Assembly: GCF_001981305.1 (NCBI RefSeq)
Contig: NZ_MSCW01000007.1
Span: 124,001-188,000, forward strand
Length of the DNA stretch: 64,000 nt
Direction: 5' to 3'
Origin: Marinobacter lutaoensis
GTDB taxonomy: Bacteria; Pseudomonadota; Gammaproteobacteria; Pseudomonadales; Oleiphilaceae
How positions within the stretch are numbered: the first letter of the stretch is position 1; every line of letters starts with the position of its first letter. Below, one piece after another: positions 8,726 through 18,754 of the stretch. Made by a program: the position numbers and the translations under genes. The notes under the pieces were generated by a model, which saw nothing but the letters and a program-made list of their open reading frames with translations, did no database searches and was not told where the DNA came from.

Positions 8726-9882
8726 GGAAGGTCTGAATAACCGCCGCTTTGCACCAGCATCAGGCTTGAGCTGGCAAAAATCAGGAAATCCAGGCACAAC
8801 TCTCCATTGATTTGTATGTTTTCTGCCCATTTCGCGCCATTTTGGCGGAAAACAGGCACACTACCCCTACACCAGTAGGTATTTTTCACCGATCAGCAGA
8901 TTGCTAAACGCGGCCAGCAAGTGCAATCGATTCGTGTTTTTCGCCAGGCCGCGATAGCGAACCTTGCTGTAGCCAAACACCTGCTTGATGTACCGGAAGG
9001 GATGTTCCACTTTTGAGCGAATGCTGGCCTTGATCTTCTCCGCTTTCTGTTTGTCCTCATCCAGCTCTTTCCGGGCACTGGGACGCCTGGCGATGAACCA
9101 GGAGACGTTCTTTCGGTGTTTATGCTCAGGCCGTTTTTGAATACCGAGGTAGCCGGCATCACCAAAAACTCGCCGTTCTTCACCGTGCAGCAGGTTGCCG
9201 GAGGGAACAATGTCATGAACGTTGGCCGCAGTGGTTTCGATGCTGTGGATCAGTCCCAGTGTGTCGTCGACCCCAATGTGCCTCTTCATGCCGAAGTGCC
9301 ATTCGTTGCCCTTTTTGGTCTGGTGCATGTCCGGATCGCGTTTGCCAGAACGGTTCTTCGTGGAGCTGGGCGCAGAAATGATCGTGGCATCCACTATGCT
9401 GCCTTCGCGCAGCATGAGACCTTGTTTCTCCAGGTGCTTGTTCACTTCTTTGAACAACACCTTGCCAAGGCCGTGTCGCTCAAGGAAATGCCGGAATTTG
9501 AGAATGGTGGATTCGTCCGGCAGACGGTCCAGTTTCAGGCCAGCGAACTGACGCATGGACTCGATCTCGTACAGGGCGTCTTCCATGGCGGGGTCACTGA
9601 GGTTATAGAACAGCTGCATGCAGTGAACCCGAAGCATGGCAGACAACGGATAAGGCGGCCGTCCGTTCCCGCCCTTGGGGTAATAACGGGCCACCTTCTT
9701 CTCCAGCTGCTTCCACGGAATCAGCTCGTCCATCCGCTCCAGAAAAATCTCGCGGCGGGTTTTGCGTTTTTTGATCTGGTAGTCGGCTTCGGAGAAGCTG
9801 ATCTGGTCCATGGTGGCAACGATCCTATGCGGTCGACGATGGCACTATTATCGCTGATTTTGGCGACTTATTCAGAGTCTCC
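8726..9882 (-). mobile_element. IS5-family insertion sequence, 1157 bp, apparently complete
   Basis: The ends are imperfect inverted repeats. The left end reads GGAAGGTCTGAATAA, and the right end, read inward on the minus strand, reads GGAGACTCTGAATAA, matching at 12 of 15 positions. One transposase gene occupies most of the element. Flanks are CTAG on the left (8722-8725) and TTAG on the right (9883-9886), consistent with a YTAR-type 4-base target duplication in which one base has since changed. Both flanking genes end exactly in these duplicated bases. Confidence 0.88.
8867..9811 (-). CDS. IS5-family transposase
   Basis: 314 aa, full length for the family. The N-terminal DUF772-type domain (LSAMLRVHCMQLFYNLSDPAM) is followed by the DDE catalytic core: the first Asp in IVDATIISAPSS, the second in VFGDAGYLG, and the Glu in SKVEHPFRYIKQVFGY. 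All three catalytic residues are present, so the enzyme could be active. The gene fills the IS between inverted repeats at 8726 and 9882. It performs cut-and-paste or copy-out transposition of its own element. Confidence 0.95.
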   Translation of the reverse strand: MDQISFSEADYQIKKRKTRREIFLERMDELIPWKQLEKKVARYYPKGGNGRPPYPLSAMLRVHCMQLFYNLSDPAMEDALYEIESMRQFAGLKLDRLPDESTILKFRHFLERHGLGKVLFKEVNKHLEKQGLMLREGSIVDATIISAPSSTKNRSGKRDPDMHQTKKGNEWHFGMKRHIGVDDTLGLIHSIETTAANVHDIVPSGNLLHGEERRVFGDAGYLGIQKRPEHKHRKNVSWFIARRPSARKELDEDKQKAEKIKASIRSKVEHPFRYIKQVFGYSKVRYRGLAKNTNRLHLLAAFSNLLIGEKYLLV

Positions 9883-11322
9883 TTAGCTTTTCGCTCGGAT
9901 GCGGTCTACTGTGTTAACTGCTTTTCGAAAACAAGGGTGAACCTGAACTTCTTCGAATCTTGGGGTATGTCTATCACTAAATGAATAGAACGTTTTGCTC
10001 CCGCCCTCACCACCGAGCACGAAGTCTCCAAGGAACCCGATCTCGTACAGTATTTCTAGAAATCCTTGAAAATCAACCTTTGCGCTCAGCTCATTAAACC
10101 ATTCTGAATTAACCGCAACCTCATCATAAATTTGAAAAATCATCTCTTCGATATCAGCGCGCGCGAGATGATACTTGTAGCGAAAAAATTTTGTTTTCCA
10201 GTATGTGAATATATCTGACAAGCCTGGATACTGATTGGAATATTCAGTACATAAATCGTCAAGCTTCCATGAGGAGTATGCTGTTTCACACGCCTTCAAT
10301 ACCTCATCTTTCGGCTCCTCTCCCTCTACGTCTTCAGTGTAAAAGCGTGCAAGTTGAATTAGTTCACGAGGACGTGACAACGTCCGCTCCACAAGCCAAT
10401 TATCGGTATTGTGCGTTCCAATAGTCGGTGGAAATACATGATCGAACGGATGATTGTCGCAGTCTTCGCCACATCTCTTATAGTTATATCGAATACGCTC
10501 ACTGAGCAGTGAAATCAATCCGTCTTTTGTCCAACGTATTCGTTCCACGTTTCGGTATTTGTCTGAATGTTGAGTTTTCTCCATCAATATGGAGTAGACA
10601 TCTTCCCGCAAGAAAACAAATACATGAATATTCTGAGATATAGATTGCATGTAGGCGCTTGCAGACAACAAACCCAAGAGAAGGTTATTAGATATTTCCG
10701 AGTTATCCCAGCCCAAATCTAGATCATCTACCATGATGACGATTTTTGCGCCACTATCTGCAATCTCTTTCAGATGATGTTCCAGCGCATCCACATCTGC
10801 CACATTTCGCAGCTCCTTTTCTAGATGCAGACCAAGCTCTCCTAAATTACCTGCTTTCGCTTTAATTCGGCTTAATATCTCAGAAATGTTTTCAACTAAG
10901 TCTTTAGACGTTCTATTAAGATCCAGAGATACCCCCCTAGCAAACTCTAAACTATCCTTTGCGTATTTCCCCTTGGCACAATGACCAACTAGGCAAAGGC
11001 TATCAAGCATCATTTGCCTTAGCCAACTATGCTGAAAGAATATTTCCTCACCAAAGCCCTCAGAAAGAGACTTTTCATTCACTATATTACGAATTGAAGA
11101 ATACTTTGGTGATATGTTAATCACGTGCGTATCATGCTCTTCAGAAAGCTCACTTTCCAGTTTCTTTCTTAGGGCACTCTTCCCCGATCCTTTACGCCCA
11201 ACGACTATAGTCTTCGACTTTCGAACCAAACGCCTATAGCTTTCTGTATCGACGAAATAGGAAAGAAGATCAACGTCTCGTTCGGCGCTATCGTCGCCCC
11301 AATCAATACTCCTTAATTGCAT
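9883..11322 (-). CDS. P-loop ATPase, Sll1717-like, 479 aa
   Basis: Walker A is VGRKGSGKSAL near residues 41-51, and Walker B is IVIMVDDLDLGW near 195-206. The remaining helical sequence matches the general pattern of Sll1717-type P-loop ATPases (my recognition, not searched), including a YYxR-type sensor region and SRPRELIQLARF near 350. The gene is visibly AT-richer than the core genome, which suggests transfer. No nuclease or partner lies next to it, so its job, possibly phage defence, is unproven. Its stop codon lies in the target duplication of the IS5 element, leaving the protein complete. Confidence 0.75.
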   Translation of the reverse strand: MQLRSIDWGDDSAERDVDLLSYFVDTESYRRLVRKSKTIVVGRKGSGKSALRKKLESELSEEHDTHVINISPKYSSIRNIVNEKSLSEGFGEEIFFQHSWLRQMMLDSLCLVGHCAKGKYAKDSLEFARGVSLDLNRTSKDLVENISEILSRIKAKAGNLGELGLHLEKELRNVADVDALEHHLKEIADSGAKIVIMVDDLDLGWDNSEISNNLLLGLLSASAYMQSISQNIHVFVFLREDVYSILMEKTQHSDKYRNVERIRWTKDGLISLLSERIRYNYKRCGEDCDNHPFDHVFPPTIGTHNTDNWLVERTLSRPRELIQLARFYTEDVEGEEPKDEVLKACETAYSSWKLDDLCTEYSNQYPGLSDIFTYWKTKFFRYKYHLARADIEEMIFQIYDEVAVNSEWFNELSAKVDFQGFLEILYEIGFLGDFVLGGEGGSKTFYSFSDRHTPRFEEVQVHPCFRKAVNTVDRIRAKS

Positions 11323-11573
11323 CGTTTCTCCTCGATCTTAAAGCTAACGTTTGGAACTCACGAGCGTGAGCAACGCGAGTGTCTCGTGTAGTGATCTTGT
11401 TTGGCAGCCCAGTCCTGCAAGATTACCAGGATCCACCTTCCTCTCAGACCACTCCGGATTAATGGGCATGCGACGTGGCTCCAGGCGAGTGGTTAACGAC
11501 GTACTGAAAGGATGAGAATGGCAACAAAAAAGGCAACTCGATCGCTGATGAATGGCGTGCCCTCGGAGACTCA
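11323..11573. other. Gap with no supported gene between the ATPase and the decayed NERD copy
   Basis: The stretch holds only short open frames without family resemblance or consistent ribosome sites. It may include the promoter of the ATPase gene, whose ATG is at 11322, but no clear -35/-10 pair is seen. The segment is followed by the 17-base inverted repeat at 11574-11625. Confidence 0.4.
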
Positions 11574-11625
11574 CAGGTGTCGTTCTCAAGCCGCGTCTTG
11601 TAACGCACCTTGAGAACGACACCTG
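11574..11625. repeat. Perfect 17-bp inverted repeat with 18-nt loop
   Basis: Bases 11574-11590 and 11609-11625 are exact reverse complements (arm CAGGTGTCGTTCTCAAG). No T-run follows on either side, so it is not an ordinary terminator. It borders the 3' end of the degraded NERD copy. Possible explanations are a recombination site, a foldback formed during the rearrangement, or an operator. The perfect arms suggest recent origin or selection. Confidence 0.8.
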
Positions 11626-11631
11626 GGGAGC

Positions 11632-11922
11632 GCCTTACACCCAAAAACGCCTTCTCGGCATTCGCCCCACGCTTCACGGTGCGCGGAACCCTCTCTCCCG
11701 AGTATTTCAAGCAATAAGGCACGCTCTCCCTCAATTTGCGAGAACGTGTTTTCGGTACGCAACGTGTTGTCGGTGATTTTTGAAGGTTGTCGCCAGATTA
11801 ACAACCGCCTCCCCGGCCTTACCTTTGAGCCAGGGCGGCCGCATCACGGCGGTGGCAATGGCCAGGGGGATCAGATACCCGAGGGCGGTATACAGGGGGG
11901 CACGTAGTGTTGAGCCGTCCAT
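11632..11922 (-). pseudogene. Degenerate paralogue of the NERD gene with internal deletion
   Basis: The N-terminal codons (TALGYLIPLAIATAV, KGKAGEAVVNLA) match the intact NERD protein, then jump directly to ATFKNHRQH, about 150 residues further on. In the intact gene both sides of the missing piece carry the heptamer GCCGCCA (7103 and 7553 on the plus strand), exactly 450 bases apart, so an in-frame deletion between short repeats is the likely cause. The zinc-finger end survives only as frameshifted fragments (VKRGANAEKAF). The duplicated upstream region continues to about 12030. The NERD nuclease core is gone, so this copy is dead. Confidence 0.8.
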
Positions 11923-12031
11923 CCGTCATCCTTAACAGGGCACAGGTTTTTCGTTATGCCTAAACACTACTCCAACCCTCCCGATGTCGGCTAGCCTCAA
12001 TTTCGTAAAAAACCGTAAAAAGTGTGGGCAT

Positions 12032-12070
12032 AAAAAAGCCGCGGGGGTTGGTGTCCCCTGCGGCTTTTTT
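12032..12070 (-). terminator. Rho-independent terminator of the urease operon
   Basis: A stem GCCGC-GGGG / CCCC-GCGGC with a 7-9 nt loop is flanked by six A's on the left and six T's on the right, so it could also terminate rightward transcription. It lies 25 bases past the end of ureJ on the minus strand and closes the urt-ure transcript. Confidence 0.85.
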
Positions 12071-12094
12071 GAAGGCCGGCGACGAGGCCGGGGG

Positions 12095-12670
12095 TCAGGC
12101 GGCGGTGAGGTAGGCGCCCGCCACGGCCAGGACACCCCCCAGGGCTCGGCTGAAGCGGTTGTCGGCTTTCAACATCAGGGTGCCGAGGCCGCGGCCGGCC
12201 AGGGTGATGGCGAGGGTGGCGATGGAGAAGCCGGTCATGTAGGCCACGAGGGTGGAGCCTTCGGGCATTTCGGCACCGTGGGCGTAGCCGTGGAAGAGCA
12301 TGAAAGCGGCGACGAGGGTGCCGCCCACGGCGGTGGGAAATCGAGCCAGGGTGGCGATGAGGATGCCGGCCATCAGTACCGAGACGGTGATGCCGGTTTC
12401 AACGCCCGGCAGGCTGAGGCCGGCCCAGGCCAGGCCGGCGCCAAGGACCATGCCGCCGATCACGAAGGCCGGGGTGATGTTTTTCATGAGCTGGCTCTGG
12501 CGTACGCTCCAGAAGCCGATGGCGGCCATGGCCAGCAGGTGGTCGAGGCCGCCGATGGGGTGCATCAGGCCGCTGGTGAAGCCGCCCTCGCCGTGGCCGG
12601 GATGGGCCATGGCGGCGGTTGAAGCGGTCAGTAGGGCTGCGGTGGCGAGGAGTTTGGCGGTTGCTTTCAT
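12095..12670 (-). CDS. ureJ: HupE/UreJ-family nickel permease
   Basis: 191 aa with a cleavable-looking signal (KLLATAALLTASTAAMAHPGH) and about six membrane segments. The family marker HPIGGLDHLLAM lies near residues 37-48; its His/Asp residues are thought to bind Ni(II). HupE/UreJ proteins bring nickel to hydrogenase or urease. It is the last gene of the urease operon, 40 bases after ureG, so supplying nickel for UreC is the natural reading. Confidence 0.9.
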   Translation of the reverse strand: MKATAKLLATAALLTASTAAMAHPGHGEGGFTSGLMHPIGGLDHLLAMAAIGFWSVRQSQLMKNITPAFVIGGMVLGAGLAWAGLSLPGVETGITVSVLMAGILIATLARFPTAVGGTLVAAFMLFHGYAHGAEMPEGSTLVAYMTGFSIATLAITLAGRGLGTLMLKADNRFSRALGGVLAVAGAYLTAA

Positions 12671-12710
12671 GGTGTGTCTCCTGTTTTTTTTCGGGTCTGG
12701 GTTCTGGGGC

Positions 12711-13349
12711 TCAGGCCGGTTCGGTGAGTTTTTCCGGGCGCCGCTCCGGCAGCATGCCCCGTTCGAGGATGAAGTCGATGATGTCGTCGAGGCCGACGCC
12801 GTCGTACAGGTTGGTGAAGACGAAGGGGCGGTCGCCGCGCATTTTTTTGCTGTCCCGTTCCATCACGTCGAGGGAAGCGTGGACCTGTTCGGCGATGTCG
12901 ATTTTGTTGATGATCAGCAGGTCGGATTTGGTGATGCCGGGGCCGCCTTTGCGAGGGATTTTGTCGCCGGCGGAGACGTCGATGACGTACAGGGTGAGGT
13001 CGGACAGTTCGGGGCTGAAGGTGGCGGAGAGGTTGTCGCCGCCGGATTCGACCAGGACCAGTTCGAGGTTGGGGTGACGGCTCTGGAGTTCGTCGATGGC
13101 GGCGAGGTTCATGGAGGCGTCCTCGCGGATGGCGGTGTGGGGGCAGCCACCGGTTTCGACGCCGAGGATGCGGTCGGCGGGCAGGGCTTGGTGGCGCAGC
13201 AGGAAGTCGGCGTCTTCGCGGGTGTAGATGTCGTTGGTGACGACGGCGATGTCGTAGTGGTCCCGCAGGGCGGTGCACAGCTGGCGCAACAGGGCGGTTT
13301 TTCCGGAACCGACCGGGCCGCCGACGCCGACTCTCAAACAATGGGTCAT
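12711..13349 (-). CDS. ureG: Urease accessory GTPase UreG
   Basis: 212 aa starting at the ATG at 13349, preceded by AAGGAG; the frame is open further upstream but lacks UreG homology there. The P-loop is [12 protein letters not shown] near residues 9-20. The nickel-binding CPH motif appears as [11 protein letters not shown], the Walker B-like segment is [14 protein letters not shown], and the guanine-specific motif is NKID. UreG hydrolyses GTP while UreE's nickel is passed through the UreDFG complex into UreC. About 170 bases containing a long inverted repeat separate it from ureF. Confidence 0.97.
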   Translation of the reverse strand: MTHCLRVGVGGPVGSGKTALLRQLCTALRDHYDIAVVTNDIYTREDADFLLRHQALPADRILGVETGGCPHTAIREDASMNLAAIDELQSRHPNLELVLVESGGDNLSATFSPELSDLTLYVIDVSAGDKIPRKGGPGITKSDLLIINKIDIAEQVHASLDVMERDSKKMRGDRPFVFTNLYDGVGLDDIIDFILERGMLPERRPEKLTEPA

Positions 13350-13386
13350 GTTTTGCTCCTTGTATATCGTTGGCTCCGAGAAGGTC

Positions 13387-13492
13387 GGCGAACAGTCAGC
13401 GCTTTTTGAAAAACGCTGCAGGCACATCCATGTGCGCTTGAGCTCCGCCATCCATGGCTCCGCACATTTTCAAAAAGCGCTGACTGCTCGCC
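13387..13492 (-). repeat. Cloverleaf repeat, copy A: 26-bp stem enclosing two GGA-loop hairpins
   Basis: Arms 13387-13412 and 13467-13492 are reverse complements with one mismatch. On the minus (operon) strand the 54-base interior contains ATGGAT twice, once within GCC...GGC and once within GCAC...GTGC, so each is the loop of a small hairpin. The element lies in the ureF-ureG gap and would be part of the urease mRNA. The same design occurs at 29691-29790 with different stem sequence but the same loop motif. ANGGA in a hairpin loop is the known recognition element of CsrA/RsmA; binding here is inference. Confidence 0.75.
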
Positions 13493-13519
13493 TCCCCGAT
13501 CATCGGAGCGGTTTCGTTT

Positions 13520-14227
13520 TTAACTTCTAAAAAGCCGTGAGTATTGGGTTTCGTGTAAGGCGCTCCCCAGCGCCAGCCCCGGCAGGATGGGGCCAAGGTC
13601 ATCGTCGTTGCGTGTCAGGGCCTGATCCACAGTCGTGACCAGCCGGGGCCGCATGCACTCGATGATGCGCTGGGCGGCGGTGTGGCCCAGAGGTAAGGCC
13701 TTGCAGGCCACCACGAGCTGGTTTTCCAGCCAGGCCCAGGTGAAGCCGAGCAGGGTCTGGCGGACCGGTACCCGGCGCACGTGGGCCGTCCAGGCGAACA
13801 GGGTGAGGTAGCCGGGTTGGTTCGGTATCTGCTCCGGCTCGGGGGCGAGGCCCAGGCTGCGCAACAGGGTCAGCAGGGCGCCGCCGAGGCGGGTCTCTTC
13901 GTCGCTGAGTTCGGCGGTTTCCCGGGTGGCGTGGAGCCACTGGTTCCAGTGGTGAACGGCGTCGGTGTCGCCGCTGGCCCAAGCCCGTTGCAGGCGCGCC
14001 AGCAACGGCAGTTCGCAGCGGCTGAGGCCGTCTTCCAGAACGCCGTCGAGCCATTCGGTCAGTTCCGTTTCGTTGTGAACCCAGCCCAGTTCGAACGCAC
14101 TTTCCAGGCCCTGGGACCAAGCGAAGGCGCCGATGGGCAGGGCCGGGCTGGCCAGTTGCATCAGGCCGAGCAGGGCCAAGTCGGCGCTGTTGTCGGCGCC
14201 GGCGTCAGTGGGTGTGGCTGTGGCCAT
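13520..14227 (-). CDS. ureF: Urease accessory protein UreF
   Basis: 235 aa from the ATG at 14227, which lies inside the end of ureE (23-base overlap) and gives the usual UreF length. The family N-terminus LLQLASPALPIGAFAWSQG-type block appears as LMQLASPALPIGAFAWSQG. UreF bridges UreD and UreG and controls GTP-coupled nickel transfer into apo-urease. ATGs at 14257 and 14275 are alternatives, but they would place more of UreF inside the His-rich codons of ureE. Expression is probably coupled to ureE by the overlap. Confidence 0.93.
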   Translation of the reverse strand: MATATPTDAGADNSADLALLGLMQLASPALPIGAFAWSQGLESAFELGWVHNETELTEWLDGVLEDGLSRCELPLLARLQRAWASGDTDAVHHWNQWLHATRETAELSDEETRLGGALLTLLRSLGLAPEPEQIPNQPGYLTLFAWTAHVRRVPVRQTLLGFTWAWLENQLVVACKALPLGHTAAQRIIECMRPRLVTTVDQALTRNDDDLGPILPGLALGSALHETQYSRLFRS

Positions 14228-14720
14228 GGCTGTGTCCGTGGTGGTGGTCGTGTCCATGGGCGTGGCTGTGGCCATGTCCGGCCTGGCTGTAGGCACCGGG
14301 TTCGGGGTCGAAGGTGGCGGTGTGGTGGCGCACGGTGGCGCCCAGGCGTTCGGCCAGTTCTTCCAGTACGTGGTCGGGCGGGAAGCGAACGTAGCTGCCC
14401 TGCTCGTCTTCGCCGATGGCCAGCGTGACGTGGCGGTTGCCCAGGTGGTAGCACAGGCGCGCCAGCGGCAGGCCGCCGTCGATGCGGGCGGTGACCACGG
14501 GTTCCTCGGCGGCGCGGATGCGGATGATTTCGCCGGTTTTCGCTTGCAGCAGATCGCCGTCCCGCAGCACGGGGCCGCGGTCGAGGAATAGGCCGACGTC
14601 CAGTTTGGTTTCGGTGGTGGCGCGCAGGCGGCCGCGGATGCGCAGCTCGTAGGGCAGCACCAGGTTGTCGTGGATTTCACTGGCGTCCACGTGGGTGATG
14701 CGTTGGGTCAGTTCCAGCAT
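14205..14720 (-). CDS. ureE: Urease nickel chaperone UreE with His-rich tail
   Basis: 171 aa. The N-terminal peptide-binding domain and the metal-binding domain (YHLGNRHVTLAIGEDEQGSY) are followed from ~residue 146 by a His-rich tail: GHGHSHAHGHDHHHGHSHG and a terminal HTH. UreE dimers bind Ni(II) and deliver it to the UreDFG-urease complex; the tail raises nickel capacity. The tail codons are shared with the 5' end of ureF in another frame. The start is 21 bases after the ureC stop. Confidence 0.96.
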   Translation of the reverse strand: MLELTQRITHVDASEIHDNLVLPYELRIRGRLRATTETKLDVGLFLDRGPVLRDGDLLQAKTGEIIRIRAAEEPVVTARIDGGLPLARLCYHLGNRHVTLAIGEDEQGSYVRFPPDHVLEELAERLGATVRHHTATFDPEPGAYSQAGHGHSHAHGHDHHHGHSHGHSHTH

Positions 14721-14741
14721 GATGATGTCTCCTTCAGCCCC

Positions 14742-16445
<1,704 letters not shown>

Positions 16446-16515
16446 CTTGTCCCTCGTATCTGTTGCCTGGCCCGAGTGGTTTGGGCTTGGGTAAGCGTCT
16501 GCCGTTTCCGTGTTG

Positions 16516-16830
16516 TCAGTTCTTATCCAGTTTCCCCATGACTTCGGCGCGGAAGCCGTAGATTTCCCGCGTGCCCGCAAACGGAATCAGGGTGACGCTG
16601 CGGGTTTGGCCGGGCTCGAAGCGGATGGCGGTGCCGGCGGCGATGTCGAGGCGGTAGCCGCGGGCTTTGGCCCGGTCGAAGTCGAGGGCCGGGTTGGCTT
16701 CGGCGAAGTGGTAGTGGGAGCCGATCTGCACCGGGCGGTCGCCGGTGTTGGCGACGTCGAGCTGGATGCGTTCGCGCCCTTGGCAGAGTTCGATGTCGCC
16801 GTCTTTGAGCTGGTATTCACCGGGAATCAT
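16516..16830 (-). CDS. ureB: Urease beta subunit
   Basis: 104 aa starting at the ATG at 16830 (MIPGEYQL, the family N-terminus). A GAGGAG site sits 8 bases before it, whereas the upstream GTG at 16839 lies too close to that site. Conserved blocks include [27 protein letters not shown] and a [17 protein letters not shown] segment. It is a structural subunit of the (UreABC)3 urease, placed between ureA (12 bases upstream) and ureC. Confidence 0.96.
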   Translation of the reverse strand: MIPGEYQLKDGDIELCQGRERIQLDVANTGDRPVQIGSHYHFAEANPALDFDRAKARGYRLDIAAGTAIRFEPGQTRSVTLIPFAGTREIYGFRAEVMGKLDKN

Positions 16831-16842
16831 CTCAGGCACTCC

Positions 16843-17145
<303 letters not shown>

Positions 17146-17162
17146 GGGGGACTCCGTTTGTT

Positions 17163-18059
17163 TCAGGTCAACCAAATTCTGGGCGTATGGGCGGACCGGC
17201 CGGTGAGGCGCGGGCGCAGCAGGTGCCAGGCGCGCTCGCACAGGCGCCAGGCTTCGTTTCTGTCCTGCCCGAGGTAGCGCAGCAGCAGCACGCCCCGGCG
17301 GCGGGTGACGGCCCAGCGGGAATGGCCGGGCAGCTGTTGCCGCAGTGTTTCGACGGCCTCCGCCTCGTCCGCCAGCCCCACCGCCCACAGGGTGGCCTGG
17401 ACGGTCGCCCCACCCTGCCCCCAGGGGCCGTGGAAGCGCCGGTGGCCGGGGTCCAGGCGCTGGCGTTCCAGCCACAGGGGGCGGCCATCCAGGGTCAGCT
17501 GGAAGCGCTGTTCCAGGGCCCCGGTGACGAACGGCAGGTTGCTGGCCGGGCGGCCCAGGGCGAGCACTTCCCAGCCGAGGGTGCGGGCGTTGGCTGCCAG
17601 TTCGATGTGGGTGCTCTGGCTGCCTCGGGAGCCGTCGAAGGCGATGGTTTCCTGGGGCAGGTATTCGAGGACGGCGTCCCGGGCGACCCGCAACCGGGTC
17701 TGCTGGCTCCAGGCCACGCCGTGGCTGTCGGCCTTGTAGAGCTTGGCAGCGGCGGGGGTGGTCAGCAGGGCGTGGCCGGCTTCGGCCACGGCGACGTCGA
17801 TGCGCAGCTGGTCGCCACTGACCAGTCCCCCCGGCGGGTGCAGCAGGTAGACGTGGCAGCAGCCGTCCCGGCCTTCCGGATAGAACGGCCGCTGCACCCG
17901 CAGGGGGCCGTGATGCCGGCGCCGCACCAAGCGGGTCACCGGCCGGGCGGCGCCTTCGTCCCGGGCTTCGAAGCCCAGGGTCAGGCCGGCGGCCCAGCGC
18001 CGTTCCGGGTCGAAGCGGTGGCCGGAGTCGGCGATGTCGAAGGCTTGGTAGGCGGTCAT
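17163..18059 (-). CDS. ureD: Urease accessory protein UreD
   Basis: 298 aa. It has the family blocks [32 protein letters not shown] and [14 protein letters not shown]. UreD docks on apo-urease and, with UreF and UreG, forms the channel through which nickel enters the active site. Its start codon overlaps the end of urtE by 4 bases, which joins the urea importer genes and the urease genes into one transcription unit. Confidence 0.95.
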   Translation of the reverse strand: MTAYQAFDIADSGHRFDPERRWAAGLTLGFEARDEGAARPVTRLVRRRHHGPLRVQRPFYPEGRDGCCHVYLLHPPGGLVSGDQLRIDVAVAEAGHALLTTPAAAKLYKADSHGVAWSQQTRLRVARDAVLEYLPQETIAFDGSRGSQSTHIELAANARTLGWEVLALGRPASNLPFVTGALEQRFQLTLDGRPLWLERQRLDPGHRRFHGPWGQGGATVQATLWAVGLADEAEAVETLRQQLPGHSRWAVTRRRGVLLLRYLGQDRNEAWRLCERAWHLLRPRLTGRSAHTPRIWLT

Positions 18060-18754
18060 ACGGTCAGGTGCTGTCGGATGAGTGGGTCGGAGAGGTCGGC
18101 GATGGCGCCCTCGGCAACGCGCCGGCCCCGGTCGAGGATGGCGAAGCGGTCGGCGTACTTGCGGGCGAACGGCAGTTTCTGTTCCACCAGCAACACGGTG
18201 AGACCGTCCTGTTCGATCAGGGTGCGGATGACCTCGCCGATCTGGGCGACGATGTTGGGCTGGATGCCCTCACCCGGCTCGTCCAGGATCAGCAGCCGCG
18301 GCTCGATCACCAGGGCCCGGCCAATGGCCAGTTGCTGCTGCTGGCCACCGGAGAGGTCGCCGCCCCGGCGGTGTTTCATTTCCTTCAGCACCGGGAACAG
18401 GTCATAGACCCGTTCCGGTATGCTCCGGCGGCCGTCGCCGCGCGCGGCCAGGCCGGTGCGCAGGTTTTCCTCCACCGTCAGCAGCGGAAAGATCTGCCGC
18501 CCCTGGGGCACGTAACCGATGCCCAGCCGGGCCCGGTCTTCCATTTTTCGGCGGGTCAGGTCCACGTCGCCGGCGTACAGGATGCGGCCGCCGCGCACCG
18601 GCTCCTCGCCCATGATGCATTTCATCAGGGTGGTCTTGCCGACGCCGTTGCGGCCCATGACGCAGGTGCACTGGCCCTGGGGCACGTCCAGGTCGAGGTC
18701 CCAGAGGGTGTGGCTTTCGCCGTAGAAGTGGTTGAGTGTCTCGATGTTCAGCAT
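18056..18754 (-). CDS. urtE: Urea ABC transporter ATP-binding protein UrtE
   Basis: 232 aa from the ATG at 18754, overlapping the urtD stop as TGATG. Walker A is [12 protein letters not shown] near residues 35-46, the signature is [15 protein letters not shown], and Walker B is [13 protein letters not shown]. It is one of the two ATPases of the LivFG-like urea importer. The start site is set by homology and the overlap; the open frame extends much further upstream without coding support. Confidence 0.95.
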   Translation of the reverse strand: MLNIETLNHFYGESHTLWDLDLDVPQGQCTCVMGRNGVGKTTLMKCIMGEEPVRGGRILYAGDVDLTRRKMEDRARLGIGYVPQGRQIFPLLTVEENLRTGLAARGDGRRSIPERVYDLFPVLKEMKHRRGGDLSGGQQQQLAIGRALVIEPRLLILDEPGEGIQPNIVAQIGEVIRTLIEQDGLTVLLVEQKLPFARKYADRFAILDRGRRVAEGAIADLSDPLIRQHLTV

